NCBI RefSeq assembly: GCF_901933205.1
Contig: NC_044600.1
Location: 10,702,501 to 10,766,500 of the forward strand
Reading direction: 5' to 3'
Origin: Camarhynchus parvulus
Lineage: Eukaryota > Chordata > Aves > Passeriformes > Thraupidae
DNA length: 64,000 nucleotides
The translations under genes and the position numbers were made by a program. The notes below the pieces were generated by a model, which saw nothing but the letters and a program-made list of their open reading frames with translations, did not search any database and was not told the origin of the DNA. This document shows, piece after piece, positions 24,891 to 37,385 of this stretch; the stretch's first letter is position 1, and every line of letters begins with the position of its first letter.

Positions 24891-27800
24891 GCAGACTGAG
24901 AGCTCCTCCCAGCCTTCCTCACTGAACCTCCATCCCATCTAACCCCACCTTTTATTCCTCACCAGTCTGGTCAGAGCTTCCCAGACTGAATCTCAGGCTG
25001 TAGGATCCTTCCAAAGGAGGGGAACAGTGAAGGAGCAGCCCCAGAGCTGCAGGTAAGGAGAGGAGGGAGCAGATTCTCTTTCATGCTGGGGGTGGCTCCC
25101 TTCCACCTGCACACCTCCCACTGACACCAGCGAGAGCCAAGCACCAGGAGGAGGCAAATACAGAACAGTCAATGCTAAAGAAAGTTCAAAATACTGAGGT
25201 TTTACATTAAAAAAGGCAAAAAACAAAATAATAATAAAAAAGAGAGAAACAAATAAGACCGGGCATTAAAGACTTCACCCAAACACCCCAGATGATTTTA
25301 GTGTGTGATTTTTGTATCTCAGTGCAGCCTGGCTTGCTGATGTTTTGCCAGTACTAGAGATAATCTTTTGAAATCAAATTATATGTGTGCAACATGAATT
25401 ATGCTTTTGGCTTACACTGCAGTAAAAATGCACATTTTGCATATTTTTAAAGGAGAAGAAGAGAGAAAGAAAAAAATAGAGAATTATGTGTCAAAACCAA
25501 CTTATCAGAGATGCAGATAATTCCAGACACAAGCAACATCTTAACTCACAGGAAGGATATCAGAGATCAGATACAAAAATAACATGGGGTTTTTTTTTCA
25601 CTGAGAAGTTACCACTGGCATGAAAGTATTGTAATATTTTCCACAGGAATGTAATGCTGTTTGGGAATAGCCAACCACCACAGCACACCTACAGCTCCAC
25701 CATCTTCTCCCAGGGACACACGGCTGAAATGTGCTCCCTGTGTTTCTCCTACATCTAAAATAGCCCAGGGAACACAAGGGTTTTGAAGGGGCAAGTTGTC
25801 AAGGATGACTGAAATATTATTTATTAAGATTGGGAAAGAGGGATCATCCAAATTTGAAATGAAACACCAGGTTTGTTTCTTTGCTTCCCTCTGGAAAGCA
25901 TCTGAGACAGTCTCTGAGAAAGCAGTATTAGAGCCCTAGTCACTGTTTCTGAAGTTTTCTGGACATAAAAAATTACTAGCAGGTATAACAAGGAATCCAC
26001 TGGCCTAACAAGGATTTATTTTTCCACTCACTGGCACACCAATTTAATTAAGACACCAAACCAATTAATAAGCCCTACTAATAAGACCCACTATCTATTA
26101 GCATATGCAGTGAAAGCAATTTCTGCCTGTGACTATTTATGAGAGTAGTTATTCACTTGGTAACCATTTACATAGTAACAGCACTAAAAAATGCTACTGA
26201 GGACAAAGAGGATGGGAAATTAAATGCTGTGTCTTTTACATTGCATAACTTTAAAAATATATTTCCAGTGAGAATAAAAAGAAAGGGGGAAATTCCTGCA
26301 AATAGGAGCAAAAAATAAATCTGTCCCCATGCTTGCCAGTGCCCCTGGAGTCAGCCATTCTCAGCACCTTGGTGGCCCCAGCAGCCCATAAGAGATCAAC
26401 AGGACATCAGGCTTGCAGCAGTAACTGGCACTGCTAAAACCAAGGTCACACTTCAGCCAGCTCAGTGCTCTCCCTGTACTCAACACATCCACCCAAATTA
26501 AAAAGAGTTAATTAGCAGGTGCCCCTTTAAGCAGGAGAGCCAGGAGCACCAATGGCAGCTTCACCCACCTGGGACATTCCCTGTGGCCATGAGCCAAGGG
26601 AAGATCATCACCAGGCTTATTGCAAATCCACCATGAGATAGCATTTTGCAAACCTCCCTGGAGGAAAGGATCATTATTCAGGAAATCTTCTCTCCCAGCG
26701 GTAGACACCATTTCATTTATCAATTTCTGTTAATTGCTGTCTCCAACCACCTCAGTTCCACTAAGGCAAGCAAAAGGAACTTTTCTGGGAAGAGACCCAC
26801 CAGCATGAGGAAACAGATTCAATTAGGCCATTTATTTTCTGCTCTTATTTACAGTAATTTCAGGTTTCATATTCTCACTGAATCTCATCTCAGGGCAGTA
26901 TCAATCACTATATCAAGAGGCAACTGCTGCAAGATGCTCCCAAATTTGCTGCAGTTTGTTTCAATGAGAGAGAAATGAGTGTGAATAGAGATGCAAAGAG
27001 GAAGTATCAGAAACAAAACCTTGTGACTGAGATAAGATTTCCCCAGCATTGTAACTGTAGCATACCTGATGCATGCATTGTTTGTGCTAGGCTAGAAAAA
27101 GTAATGGAAAGCCTTCCAAATAATGAAAAAACAATCTTTCCAGAAGTTTCTGGGCTCCTCAATGAATTTCATCCAAATGTCATGCAAAATGAAAACACTT
27201 CCACATATTTGCAGCAGGAATTCCTGAATAAGCCAATGGTAAAGCAAGGGGGGTGTGACTGACTCTGCCCGTGGTGCATTATCAAAGAAACAACTCAGTT
27301 GTGAAATTTGGATTCAGCTGCTTTTCCAGATCCATACCTGGCACTGCTTCAATCCAGACAATTAGAAACTCAGTTCAGATGGCTGCAAACACAGTTCTCC
27401 CTGTCAGTTCTGGCCATCTCTCTGCTGCTTTGCTGAAGAATGCAGGTGAAATTTCAGCAAATTTTATCTGCAATAAAATATCAAAGCTGAACACGAAGTT
27501 TGGTGAGTTTATTATTACTGCTGGCTTTCCCAAGGAAGAGAAAAATGAAAGACAAGCCAGAAAAACATTTAGAGGCTAACCATGTATTTGGTCAAGTGTC
27601 TATTAATGACAAGTATAAATAAAAGTTAGCATCTCAAAGTAGTATGAGAATCACACACCAGCAAATAGCATAAGAACAACACAAAATTAAAATTCTTGGA
27701 ATTTTCTATGGGTTAGGTTTTAATTTCTCTTTTCTTTTTAGCCCAGATCATTTCAGCAGTCTTGCAAAATCTTGCAATGAAAAAACAGGTGAGCTTGCAA

Positions 27801-28639
27801 TCTGCAGCAATGGGCTGGAGTGAAAGGAAAAACTCAAACTGTGCATGTGATAGAGTAAAACATTTCTAACAAAAAGAAAAATGAAATAATCCAATTCTGA
27901 AAAACATTTATTATCATTCTTCTTTCTGCTCATAAAGAAATTAATTGTTACAGAAATGCACACAACCAGGCAGAAAGTTCCTGGATGATATTAACTTCTT
28001 TCTGGTCAAAGAAGGAAAAAGACAAATTGTTGACAATTGCCAGGTAACTTACTGAATCACCTGTAGTGTCAATCCCAATTTTTTGCTAAGGATGAAATAT
28101 TCAGGCAATGTAATTTTCAAAGTGGAAGGAAAAAGAAGCCAAACAAACTAACAGCCAGCTGCAAAAAAAAACCAAACAAAAAAACCCTTAGACAATATCC
28201 TTGAAGAGACTCACTAATGGGTCTCAAACTAATTTGTGTCATTATTCACTATTTTAATCATCAAGGACAGCTTGTTCTCTGAATTCCATCTTAAAAAAAG
28301 GCAAGTTTTAATTAGTATGGTTTCCCAGCAATCCCTTGTACCTGTTGCTGTGACTTCAACTAAAAAAAAAGTCAGAATAAAACCAAATATATAGCTCAAA
28401 GAAAAATAAGTTTTGTGAAAAACCTAATTTTCCTCAGTTCTGTTGTTATAATTTCTGTTATTTTTTTCATTAGATGCTCCACCACCACTGATCCCCCTCA
28501 GGCAAAGCTCCCATGACTGATTCTGAGCTTGCAGCACCTGCTGCAATCAGCAAAGTGCCCTCCCTGAAAGGGCTCCAGCAGAATGCAAGGAGCAGCAGCA
28601 GCCAGGAGGAGGCTGAGAGAATTCCTTACCCCTGTCTGC
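24891..28639. other. Non-coding DNA between two CR1 fragments
   Basis: GC-rich up to about 25150, then AT-rich with purine-rich bits at 25229-25256 and 25449-25485. At 26646-27579 three successive plus-strand open frames (110, 95 and 102 codons, each in a different phase) lie almost end to end. Their peptides match no family I know. A TF-motif-rich, AT-rich stretch at 26030-26190 resembles conserved non-coding DNA, but this is only an impression. Confidence 0.5.
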
Positions 28640-28860
28640 AGCTCAGGCTTGTGCTCCTTGAGCCTCATGTGCTCCTTGTCAGTCCCCTTCCCCACCTGCC
28701 CAGGTCCTCCTGCAGGTGACTCTCGCTTCTCAGCTCCCCCACTCACTTTGGCATCATCAGCAAATTCAGAATAAACTCTATCCCATATTCCAGATTATTT
28801 ATGATGACAACAAATAGTATCAGGCCCAATGTCAATCCCCACTGGATTACACTTCCTGTA
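28640..28860 (-). mobile_element. Old CR1 LINE fragment, ORF2 end region, minus strand
   Basis: The plus strand shows a diverged but ordered match to the reverse complement of CR1 ORF2. It runs CTTGAGCCTCATG, then CCCACCTGCCCAGGTCCTCC and TTTGGCATCATCAGCAAATTC, then ATCCCATATTCCAGATTATTTATGA and ATCAGGCCCAATGTCAATCCCCACTGG. These correspond to the familiar CR1 text around 'TTGGTGTCATCAGCAAACTT' and the 'CCAGGTCATTGATGAAGAT' block. The 3' tail is missing, so this is an internal piece, much older than the 24.4-kb copy judging by its substitutions. The edges are approximate. Confidence 0.72.
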
Positions 28861-30196
28861 AAATCTTCAGTCTGCAAGGAATACATGCAACAGGAATTCA
28901 CCCAGAGCCACAGAGCCCAAAACTGATGAGAAGTAAAAATCTCAGGTCAGCACCTTAAGGGGCTGTTGAAAACAGGAATGCTTCATCCATTTATTCCAAC
29001 AGAAGATTTGTGGCAGAAATAATTCTGTATTTACAAAAAAAAAAAAAAGGTATTTCTGTTGAGTTTCTAATCTGCATTCCCATCACCCCATGGCATACAA
29101 ATGTGTCATTTTAAAATATAACATCATAAAACTCAATGACTGCACTATTTCTCCTCATGTCAACATACTAATTTTCCAGCATAATACTATTTGCTTGAAG
29201 AAAACTATTCCAAATATATACCAGTGCAAGAAAGAGGGGAAAATACCCAAAATTATTTAGTTAGAAATGAAAAATTTGGGATGTGGAGCTTCTAAATAAG
29301 GGATTTACACCTAAAGCACAGAAAAACGTACATGTGGATGCATTTCATTAAGAACATTATTAGAAATCTGATGTGATCTGGGTTCCTATCAGTTTATCTC
29401 AGCACATCCTGCAGGCAGAGGAAAAGCTGGGAATGTTAGACAAAGTATTATGAAATTAGTGCAGTTGGGTTTTTCCTACCCTAACATTCAGAAGATTTTT
29501 TCTTCCTGAAAGGGATCAATTCTTTAATAAGACTGAATTATGCACATCTCATTTACTGGAAGAAAGCAAGAGAAGAGTGGTTTACAGGAAGGGAAACGTG
29601 TAAGAAACAATAAATGGGAGCTTGAATAGCTGTTGTAACTAAGGAGTCTTCATTTGGTTTTGACAGTTTTTCACTTGTCTCTTGGAAAGCATGCTACACA
29701 GAAGGGACTGCTGATGAATTTTTGACAGTGCAGCTGGTTTCTGGTTTGGTTTTTTTAAGGCATCCTGTAATTCAGTCTCCAAATTTTATATCATAATGGC
29801 ATGATAGCTCAAATATTCCTCATGTGAGGACTCATGTGAGAAATTAGGCTTCCTTCATGTAAAATCTGAAACATTCTCTGGCTGTCAATACATAACTGCT
29901 CAGCAAAGGTGTTTTTGTCAGCAGAGCTGCTGAGAATAAAACGGTGGGATGTCTCACCAAAATGTATAAACTCTGAAATTCTCATTATGAAGGGTGAAGT
30001 CAGTCTGTTATGGGCCCACTTAAAGCATTTTTGTGGGATTTTTTAAACAAGCCTCAGCATCCATTTACAAGGCTGTTAAGACCCTGTTGGAGCTGACCAA
30101 ACTGTGGCGCAAATTTTTCACCTAGTGCAAAAAACCTCCATCTTTTGGAAAATTAAAAAAAAAAAAACCAAACTAAGATCATTCAGTTCTCTTCCA
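28861..30196. other. Non-coding AT-rich DNA
   Basis: No gene or interspersed repeat was recognised. It includes a run of 14 A at 29035-29048 and a run of 13 A at 30155-30167, the second just before the LTR at 30201. Confidence 0.65.
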
Positions 30197-30200
30197 CAGG
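30197..30200. repeat. Left target-site duplication (CAGG) of the 30.2-kb LTR
   Basis: CAGG lies directly before TGATGCC and again directly after GGCATCA at 30634-30637. A 4-base duplication is typical of gamma-retrovirus-like (ERV1) integration. The preceding A could extend it by one base. Confidence 0.65.
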
Positions 30201-30633
30201 TGATGCCTTGTGAGGCTACCTGGAACAGAGGCTAGACAGCGTTAAAGGAATAAAGCAGGGATTTATTAAAAAGACCCTCAAAGGATACACCTTGGGCAGT
30301 ACAAGAGCTCAGCTGAGGCTACACCCAAGATGGACAATGGGTCATGAGTTTTCACACTTTTATAAGTTTTGGTCCATTTCCATATCGGGGTTAATTGTCC
30401 AATTACAGCTTCAGGTTATGAAGTCCCATCCCCCCAGTTTGCTCTCCTCAATTTGCTGTTTGTACTTTTTAGGCCTGAAGCTGCAGTGCTGTCCTTGGTT
30501 CTCAGGCTGGAAAAGGATTGTTGTGCCTGACTAAACTGTGAGGAGAACTTGCTAACACTCCATATGAAGTTCAGAGTTATGTCCTAATACACTACAGAAT
30601 CTGAAAACACGAAAGCTGAAACTTAAGGCATCA
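30201..30633 (-). mobile_element. Complete solo LTR of an endogenous retrovirus, minus strand
   Basis: 433 bp bounded by the perfect 9-bp inverted repeats TGATGCCTT (30201-30209) and AAGGCATCA (30625-30633), so the element starts TG and ends CA. Read on the minus strand it has a TATA box (complement of 30357-30366, TTATAAAAG) and an AATAAA signal (complement of 30262-30267) about 95 bp downstream. A short U5 follows that ends at 30201. This is the U3-R-U5 order, so the orientation is clear. A CAGG target duplication flanks it. No primer-binding site or coding region is next to it. It shares no sequence with copies A/B. The plus-strand 80-codon frame inside it is not a gene. Confidence 0.9.
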
Positions 30634-30637
30634 CAGG
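30634..30637. repeat. Right target-site duplication (CAGG) of the 30.2-kb LTR
   Basis: CAGG repeats the four bases at 30197-30200 and confirms the LTR edges. Confidence 0.65.
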
Positions 30638-33600
30638 CACTGAGATGTAAATGAGTTATTGACACTGGCCAGGGAGCAGCCAAATCCTCTTAGCTGGGAC
30701 CAGCAGCCACAGCTCCTACTGCCCATGATGTGCAACAAAGGAAGCTCTGGCCTCAGGTTCAAGTTCCCAGTGATGTCTTTCCTGAGAGGGCCTGTTTGTT
30801 TTACCCAAGGCAGAATGGGGAATTATCAATTATGAATGTGCTGATAAGCTCTGGAAGGGATGAAACCAACTGAGATACAGGCAATCATTTGGAGACAACA
30901 ATGAACTCAAAAAAAGCCTGCAGCACTTTGTTTCATATCATACATTGACAGAATTTTGATTTTAATAATTCTCACAGAATTATGGCTCACAGAGATGCTC
31001 AGTTATGACATGAACAGATGAGAGCACCTCCACAGCATCTCCAGGTGCAAGCTGTTACCCCAGCCCACCCTGGGGGGATGTCAGTGATGGATCTTTCCTG
31101 GAGCAATGCTTTTAGAGCTCTCCTTTTGCTTTGCACTCACAACAAGGTAGAAACCTGCACACAAACAGCTGCTCTGAGTTCTCACAAATTCACACCCTGC
31201 CTCCCCCTGCTCTAATGTAATTGTTTGCCCACGTACCTGAAAGTAACACAGACATATGTCAGGTCCTACTAACAGGATCCTGGCAGGTATCTCTTTAATT
31301 TGGAATTATGGTAGTGAATTCTTCATCAGCATTTTGATAATCATATTTGCAAAGTGGTAACACTTGCAAGGCTTAAAGACAACTACAGGCACAGCTTCCT
31401 CAGGGGCTGGCTGTGTGTTGGGCAGCTGCTGCACTGTGTGCCTCCCCTGAGCCTTTTTCTATACCTGCACTTTGACATACACCTTACAGAGGTTAAAGAA
31501 TTTTAAAGTGTAAAGTTAAAGTGGTTTTCACCATACAGACATGGCATTAGTGCTGAGCAGAGGACAGGACCTGGCACAGACAATATTTTGAAACATCTGA
31601 GATTTGTTTTGTTTTTATCTCTTTCCCAAACCTGAGAAAGCTTTTGTTGTTGGTATGTTTCTGAAAGGTTTTTTCCCTGCAAGAACAAGGCTCTCTAAAG
31701 TGTCTGGTAAAATGCTTCAATGCAGAATGCATGAAGGGCATACATTAACATACATTGATTACTGTATTTTTAAATGTAAATGTTGTCTGCTCAGCATCTG
31801 ATGGAATTATACCAGCACAGTCAGTAAGTGTCATTGACATTCAGCTCCCTGTTCTGAAGCTTGACAATACCTCTGATTCTGCACTTTTTATTTGGATAAT
31901 ATTCATCATGGTAACAGAAAACTACTCCAAAACACAAAAGCTTCTGTTTCTCAGACCTGGGGATTTCAGATGTGATTTCCCAAGGTGTTACTCTTTGACA
32001 GAGGGGTCTGGGGCTCCCTGGCAGTGCTGGCACAGCTCTGATAGCCTGGGACTTACTTTGTGTGTGTCTCCAGCTCCATTTCCTCCTGAAAGTGGCAATT
32101 CAGATTCAGATTCAGCTCAGCAGCACTCCCAGCATCAGTGAGCCCTCCTCTCCTCTGAGGGTAGTAGTTCACAATATGCCTAAAAAAATAACCTTTAGTG
32201 AAGTCTTGGTCTTGGATATACCACAGGCAGGGAATCCCACTCTTTGCAAACATATATCCAGTGCCCAAAGCCTCACCAGTTTTCTCTCCAGACAGGACAG
32301 GGATGGTTTCATGGTACCTGGCTGCTGGAGCCCTCCTGTGCTCACCCTGTGCTGTGACAAGCACACAGAGCTGGCAGCCACACACCTTGTCCTCACCCCT
32401 GAGCCCTGTCACAGACCCTGGAACAGGGATCCAGAGCAGAAAGACTTTATGCTTTAGCTCTGACTTAATTAGTGCAATAGTACCTAACTCTACAAATACC
32501 AAAAATCCAGAAGGGAACAGGAACAAGTCCTGCCTGACTTTAAATTCCCCAATTTTAGGAACAGGTGGCTACTGGCAGAAATTTGAACCACATTAACAGA
32601 GCCACCTTGCCTCCCCCTGTTCATTTCTAGCCTGTTCTCTTGATGACACCAACACATCAAGACATTATTCCCCACAGCTCCAGAGTGTCCCAAGACCCCT
32701 CAGTCAGGGCCAGGCAGACAGCAGCTGCACTGCCCACTCAGCAACACCCACATATTCAGGCACTGCTGCCAAATCTGCCCATTTTCCCTCAGTCTGATCA
32801 GAGAATGCCCTTTCCATGCCCCCAGGTAATGCACAAACACCACTCTTTGACAGTCAATAACCCACTGCACTTTTGACATTCTTTTGAATCCATATAGTTA
32901 ATTAAGGTATGAATGTCTATCCAAAAATCTATACTGATTAAGCCTGGATTACAGAGTCCTTTCCTTGCTCATTCTGAGTAACCATGCAAATTATGAATTT
33001 CCAGACAAAGAAAGCAGCCCCAGTTCCCATGTATTTATTTGACTTGAGATCTGCCATCAAAGAAAAGAGTGTCATTACTTGAGCATCAGGCCTTAAGTGA
33101 TAGATTCCAAGTGCATCATTTTTAGAGCCATTAGAGGTTATCAGGCCTATATGGTTGCTAAGATACCATGAATCTTGAAGGAAAATATAAGATAATGGTA
33201 GGCAGTCACTGTGCTGTTTATCAGAGTATGTTCTCTGCATCTTACTTAATAGCATCGTGATTAGGATCATTTTCAAGAGTTCCTGCCTATTTTCTAGCTA
33301 GGTGCAAGAATGCAAGTGCACCAAGTCAGCAAATATTGTTTATAATTCATGTTTTGCCATGAGTAAATGAATTCGTGGACATCAAAATCTGTAATTGCCA
33401 CAGCAGAATTTATTAACAAGAATGTGTGTCTGTGCGCAGGTTTCTTTCCTGGCTATTAAATAGTATCTTCAGACTTGGAATGAAATCATCCTTCATTGAT
33501 TTCAAGTATATTTTGTGATAAGAGAGACTGTGCTTTCAAAGAGTTTTTAAATTAAATTTGTAGCTGAGGTAATTGCTGTTGCAAAATTATGCAACTATAG

Positions 33601-34003
33601 TAAAGCGTCATGCAGGAGTTTTCTTGATATTATAATTGAACTGCCTCTTTTCTAAATCATGAAAGTGTGAGATGCCACATTAGGGCAAAGCAATAGGTTA
33701 TTAGTGAATCATTTTATGTTCTATCTCTGGAGGTATCTGGTGAGAAATAAAGGGAAGAATCTGCAGTGCTATGAGAGTGCTCACACCATAACCCCCAAAG
33801 TTCTCTCTGGGCTCACTCTTGCGCTGCTCCAAAATGGTGAAGTCCAAGATAGGACAACTACACATTCTCCCTGCCTTGGTACCCCAACAAAGAATGTCAT
33901 TCCTACACCAATGGACAGAGACAGCCAAATAAGCTGTCATTAATTTAAATTAATGCAGTTCTCATTAGAGAGCTGCATGGGTGGGGGTGGTTGCTATTCC
34001 TGC
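30638..34003. other. Non-coding DNA with GC-rich islets
   Basis: GC-rich islets occur at 31020-31090, 31390-31450, 32000-32440 and 32600-32830. The second-longest minus-strand frame of the window (157 codons, 32053-32526) is overlapped by plus-strand frames of 131 and 132 codons. That is the signature of stop-poor non-coding DNA, and none has a recognisable domain. A triple ATTCAG repeat lies at 32099-32116. No interspersed repeat was recognised. Confidence 0.6.
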
Positions 34004-34200
34004 TGTTAGGTAGTGAGGGACTGGAACAAGAGAGTTGCCCAGAGAGCTGTGGATGCCAATGCCTGGAACCGTTCAAGGCCAGGCTGGCTGGCCCTGAGCA
34101 GCCTGACCCAGTGGGTGGCACCCTGCCCATGGAGGAGGAGTCCCATGGATGGTCCCTAAGGTGCCTTTCAACCCAGCCCACTCCAGGATTCTGTGATTCT
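34004..34200 (+). mobile_element. CR1 LINE, 3' end, plus strand
   Basis: An ordered match to the CR1 3' end runs from GTAGTGAGGGACTGGAACAAG and GTTGCCCAGAGAGCTGTGGATGCC to TTCAAGGCCAGGCTGGCTGG. It then continues through CTGCCCATGG and TAAGGTGCCTTTCAACCCAG to the terminal GGATTCTGTGATTCT at 34200. About 200 bp remain, so it is strongly 5'-truncated. A small deletion/rearrangement is visible between the 'GTGGCACCCTGCCCATGG' part and the tail. Confidence 0.92.
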
Positions 34201-35007
34201 CATCTGTCATGCACTGAACCCACAAACCTGTGGACAGATGCCTGCACGGCATTTGGAGGAAAGGGCACAGAATGAGTAAAACAAAAGCTCAACAGCTGGG
34301 CTTCCTATTTCCAAGATTTCAAATAAAGCACGTTCCCATGCCACACTACAGAGGCACTAAAATGCTGGTGTGGTTTGCCAGCTACCTTCCCCAAAACAAA
34401 ACCCAGTTCAGGTGAGAAAAGCTGCTGGAACACAGAGCAGAAGACACCAACCAGCCCAGGGGATCAGAGTGACATTATGCTCCAAGAACTAACCTGCATC
34501 TTCTACAAGATTTCAACTGGGTCTCACACAAAACAAGGCTGGTGACACCTTCCTGGAACCATCCCATCCACATTGGTGACATTTTGTCCTATGAGCCTGC
34601 AGTTCTGACTCAAAGCAAGGTTTCCCTGTCCTTGACAAGAACCACAAACTGCTTTTTAATTCTTTCAAGAGCACTGGAGAATTAGACATTCATTTAAAAC
34701 TCAGAGTTTGTTCAGAGAGCCTAAGACCCACTCACAAAAACAAAAAGAGGCAGTAATATTTCTAATTTTCCTGCCACCCACAAAGATGAATACACATTGA
34801 CCTCTGAGTACTGTAACTTTTTTAAAGTAAATGAGCCTTGAAGATTATCTGTCAGCTAAAATGCACCCAAGGGCTTGCTTTGCAATGTTTCTTTTTTTAA
34901 AGAACGTTTGTTTTAACATTACTGTTGCAACCAGCCAAAGAAAAATGTAGAGGCATCATAAAAAATACGAGTAGATACCCAGTTGTTAGAGTTGGTTTAG
35001 GAACAAT
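34201..35007. other. Non-coding DNA between two CR1 tails
   Basis: About 800 bp with no gene or repeat recognised. It is AT-moderate and has no long open frame on either strand. Confidence 0.6.
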
Positions 35008-35070
35008 CATAGGAGTGATGGACTGTGCGACCCAGGAGAGGTTCCTTCCAACCCTAATGATTCTCAGAAT
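35008..35070 (+). mobile_element. Possible CR1 3' tail remnant
   Basis: ATAGGAGTGATGGACTGTGC..CCAGGAGAGGTTCCTTCCAACCCTAATGATTCTCAG resembles the last 60 bases of CR1 ('GGTCCCTTCCAACC' followed by a 'GATTCT' tail). Only the last part is left and it is diverged. It could be coincidence. The match is clearest at GGTTCCTTCCAACCC (35040-35054). Confidence 0.5.
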
Positions 35071-37214
35071 TGATTTTCCTTTGCAACTCACTTTCAGTTA
35101 GTCCTTTAGAAAAAAAATAAAAGGGGTTAGATCAATGCTGGCTTCAATGACACAGCCATTCCAGCTCCTGCAGCATTTTCTTGCCATGGCAATCTCTTTA
35201 TCTTCTAGTTTGTATGAAGACCATTCTCTACCCCTCTGTTCCTGGCTGTACATAAAAATAAGGGGATGGGCTCATAGATTGCTGGCTACAGGGTTGAATG
35301 TGACATTAATACAAATCAGTTAGCAGACAAAACTCTGACTACACTTCTCAGAAGGTGGGTATACATTTGTTCTGCTCACAGTTTTGGAGAACTAAGCTTT
35401 TCATTCATTATCACAATTGCTAAATAGAGCTTCTTCTAGCTAGAAACCAGAACAGAAACACAAATGTAAGAAATGTGTATTTCCAGAAGGATCCAGTCTG
35501 TAAGTTTAATATTACAGAACACCAACACAATTTCACATGAACTGGTATTTCCACCAGACACTTAGGGACAAATTTCCAGCACTTCCTCACTTTCAATTAG
35601 CAGTCTAAAGGGAGGACAGCATTTTATCCCTGATTCTTTTCCTTCTGAGTCCACTGACAAGGACTCAAAGGACCAACTCTTGTTAGTCTGGGCCTAAACA
35701 AGAAGGAAAACTCTCTGTAGATTGGGGAGAAAAAAATAATCAGGTCAACTCTGGGGCTATCTCAGTGTCCTGAGTCCCATTTTGCAATGACACAAGGAGA
35801 CCAGCTCTAGCTCATCAGCACTGGCTGACCACGATGAACAGAGAATATTTTATGGGCATTCCAAGATCTCTCTTTTGATGGAGCTGCCTATAAATTATCA
35901 CAGAGCGAGAGGCCCAGATATTTCTCAAAGAGCCGAGCTGGTTGGAGGCTTAAAGAAATTTGCTTAAAACAATAATTAAAAAATCAGAGCACCCATAGTT
36001 TTAGTGACATTCTCCAAAGCACCTCTCTTAATCAAGCACAATCAAGGTTCCCTTTTGTCTCTTTCCTTGAAAAGGATTTGCACCATGGAAAAGGGTAAGT
36101 GGCTCAATAAAACTCCAATACTGAAACACATGATTTCCAAGGTTTGTGACTTTCTGCTCTTCTATGTATTTCTCATTAGCTAGGAGGGCTCAGGGACACA
36201 GGATGCCTGGGTTCAGTGGTAATGGGAGAGACAGAGGGACAGGAGTTACCCCAAGCATTCTGATGTCCTTCCACGGTGTCACTGACCTGGCCACAGTCTG
36301 CTCTGGAGGGCAGGCAGTTTGCTGCTGAGGCTGCATGCAAGGCACAAAAGCAGCACCTCAAAGGTGCACACAAAAAAGACCTAATGTTGAAGCAGAGCCC
36401 ATCACAGAATGCCAGCCCAGATGCACCCACGATGATATATCCATCCCTGGGAGTGCTGTCCCACTGCTACATTTACCTCAGATGCTTGGTAGCTCAGTGC
36501 GGGCAAGACTTAAATTTTGAAAATCTGAGCAGCTGGAGGCAGAGTTCTCCTGGCAAGCCCTGTGGAAATCTCCCTCAGGCAAGGTTTATAGCAGTCAGTA
36601 GCCTCTAGTATTTGTCATGTATCTTATTTTTGCATTTCTCATTTTAAAAGATCTCCATGCCCATGGGAAGGCAGAAGCATGCCGTGCAGACAAAAGCTGC
36701 TGTGTCTGTGCAGGAACAAAGCTGGCTGAGGTTTTTAACTGGTTTATAGAACTTTGACTTTTCATTTGCCACAATGCGTCCCTAGCTCAGGACAGAACTC
36801 CCCAGGTGTGACCTGACTCTGGCAGGTGAGGGCAGTGCTGACCCCCCCTCCTGTGCTGCTCAAACAGCCCTTGGGCAGGGGCAGCCAGGACACCTCCCCT
36901 GCATCACTCTCTGCTGTGCTGTCCCTTTTGGGGGCTGATGCCAAGAATGACACAGGAAAGGCTCCCAGACCTGCCAGGTCCAACCCCTGTGTCTGTGGGG
37001 TGGCTCAGGAATCCCCAGGGTCAGCACAGGCTGTCTCTGACACAACCTCCTTCCCCCGTGCCAGTGCAATCCAGCCAGTTGACAGTGCAGAACTAAGCCT
37101 TGCACTATCTTGCTTTGGCATGTGTTCTTTCCATTCTGCCTTCCAGGCTGGTCATCACCAAATATTTTAGCAGCGCAAAGATACTTCCCCCTTGTAGGAG
37201 ATTTGCATGATCCA
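35071..37214. other. Non-coding DNA with a GC-rich block at 36180-37100
   Basis: AT-rich to 36140. Then comes the longest GC-rich block of the window, which has several overlapping frames on both strands (for example 110 and 84 codons around 36176-36608, and 114 and 134 codons around 36826-37264). None has a domain, and the peptides are low-information. I could not identify a CpG island: CpGs stay sparse. The block may be a promoter- or exon-poor isochore fluctuation. Confidence 0.5.
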
Positions 37215-37385
37215 TGGAACCATAGAGAGGGGTTGGGATGGACCTTACAGATCTCCAGTCCCAACCCCCTGCCATGGGCAGGGACACCTCTCCCTCCCCA
37301 GGCTCCTCAAGTCCTTTTCCAACCTGACTTTGAGCTCTGCCAGGGTTGGGACATCCACAACACCCATGGCTTTAAGGACTGTCCA
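37215..37385 (-). mobile_element. CR1 LINE, 3' end, minus strand
   Basis: The plus strand reads TGGAACCATAGAGAGGGGTT, GGGATGGACCTTACAGATCT and CCAACCCCCTGCCATGGGCA. It continues with GGGACACCT, TCCAACCTGACTTTGAGCTC and GGGTTGGGACATCCACAAC, the reverse complement of the CR1 3' end in order. About 170 bp remain before similarity fades. A 12-base A run (37835-37846) lies well downstream and is unrelated. Confidence 0.87.

Noticed and set aside
26350..26375. REST/NRSF (RE1) site near CTCAGCACCTTGG
   Set aside because: Only the left half of the motif matches; the right half is absent.
32053..32526. 157-codon minus-strand frame as a gene
   Set aside because: Two plus-strand frames of similar length overlap it, as in stop-poor GC-rich non-coding DNA. 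No domain is seen.
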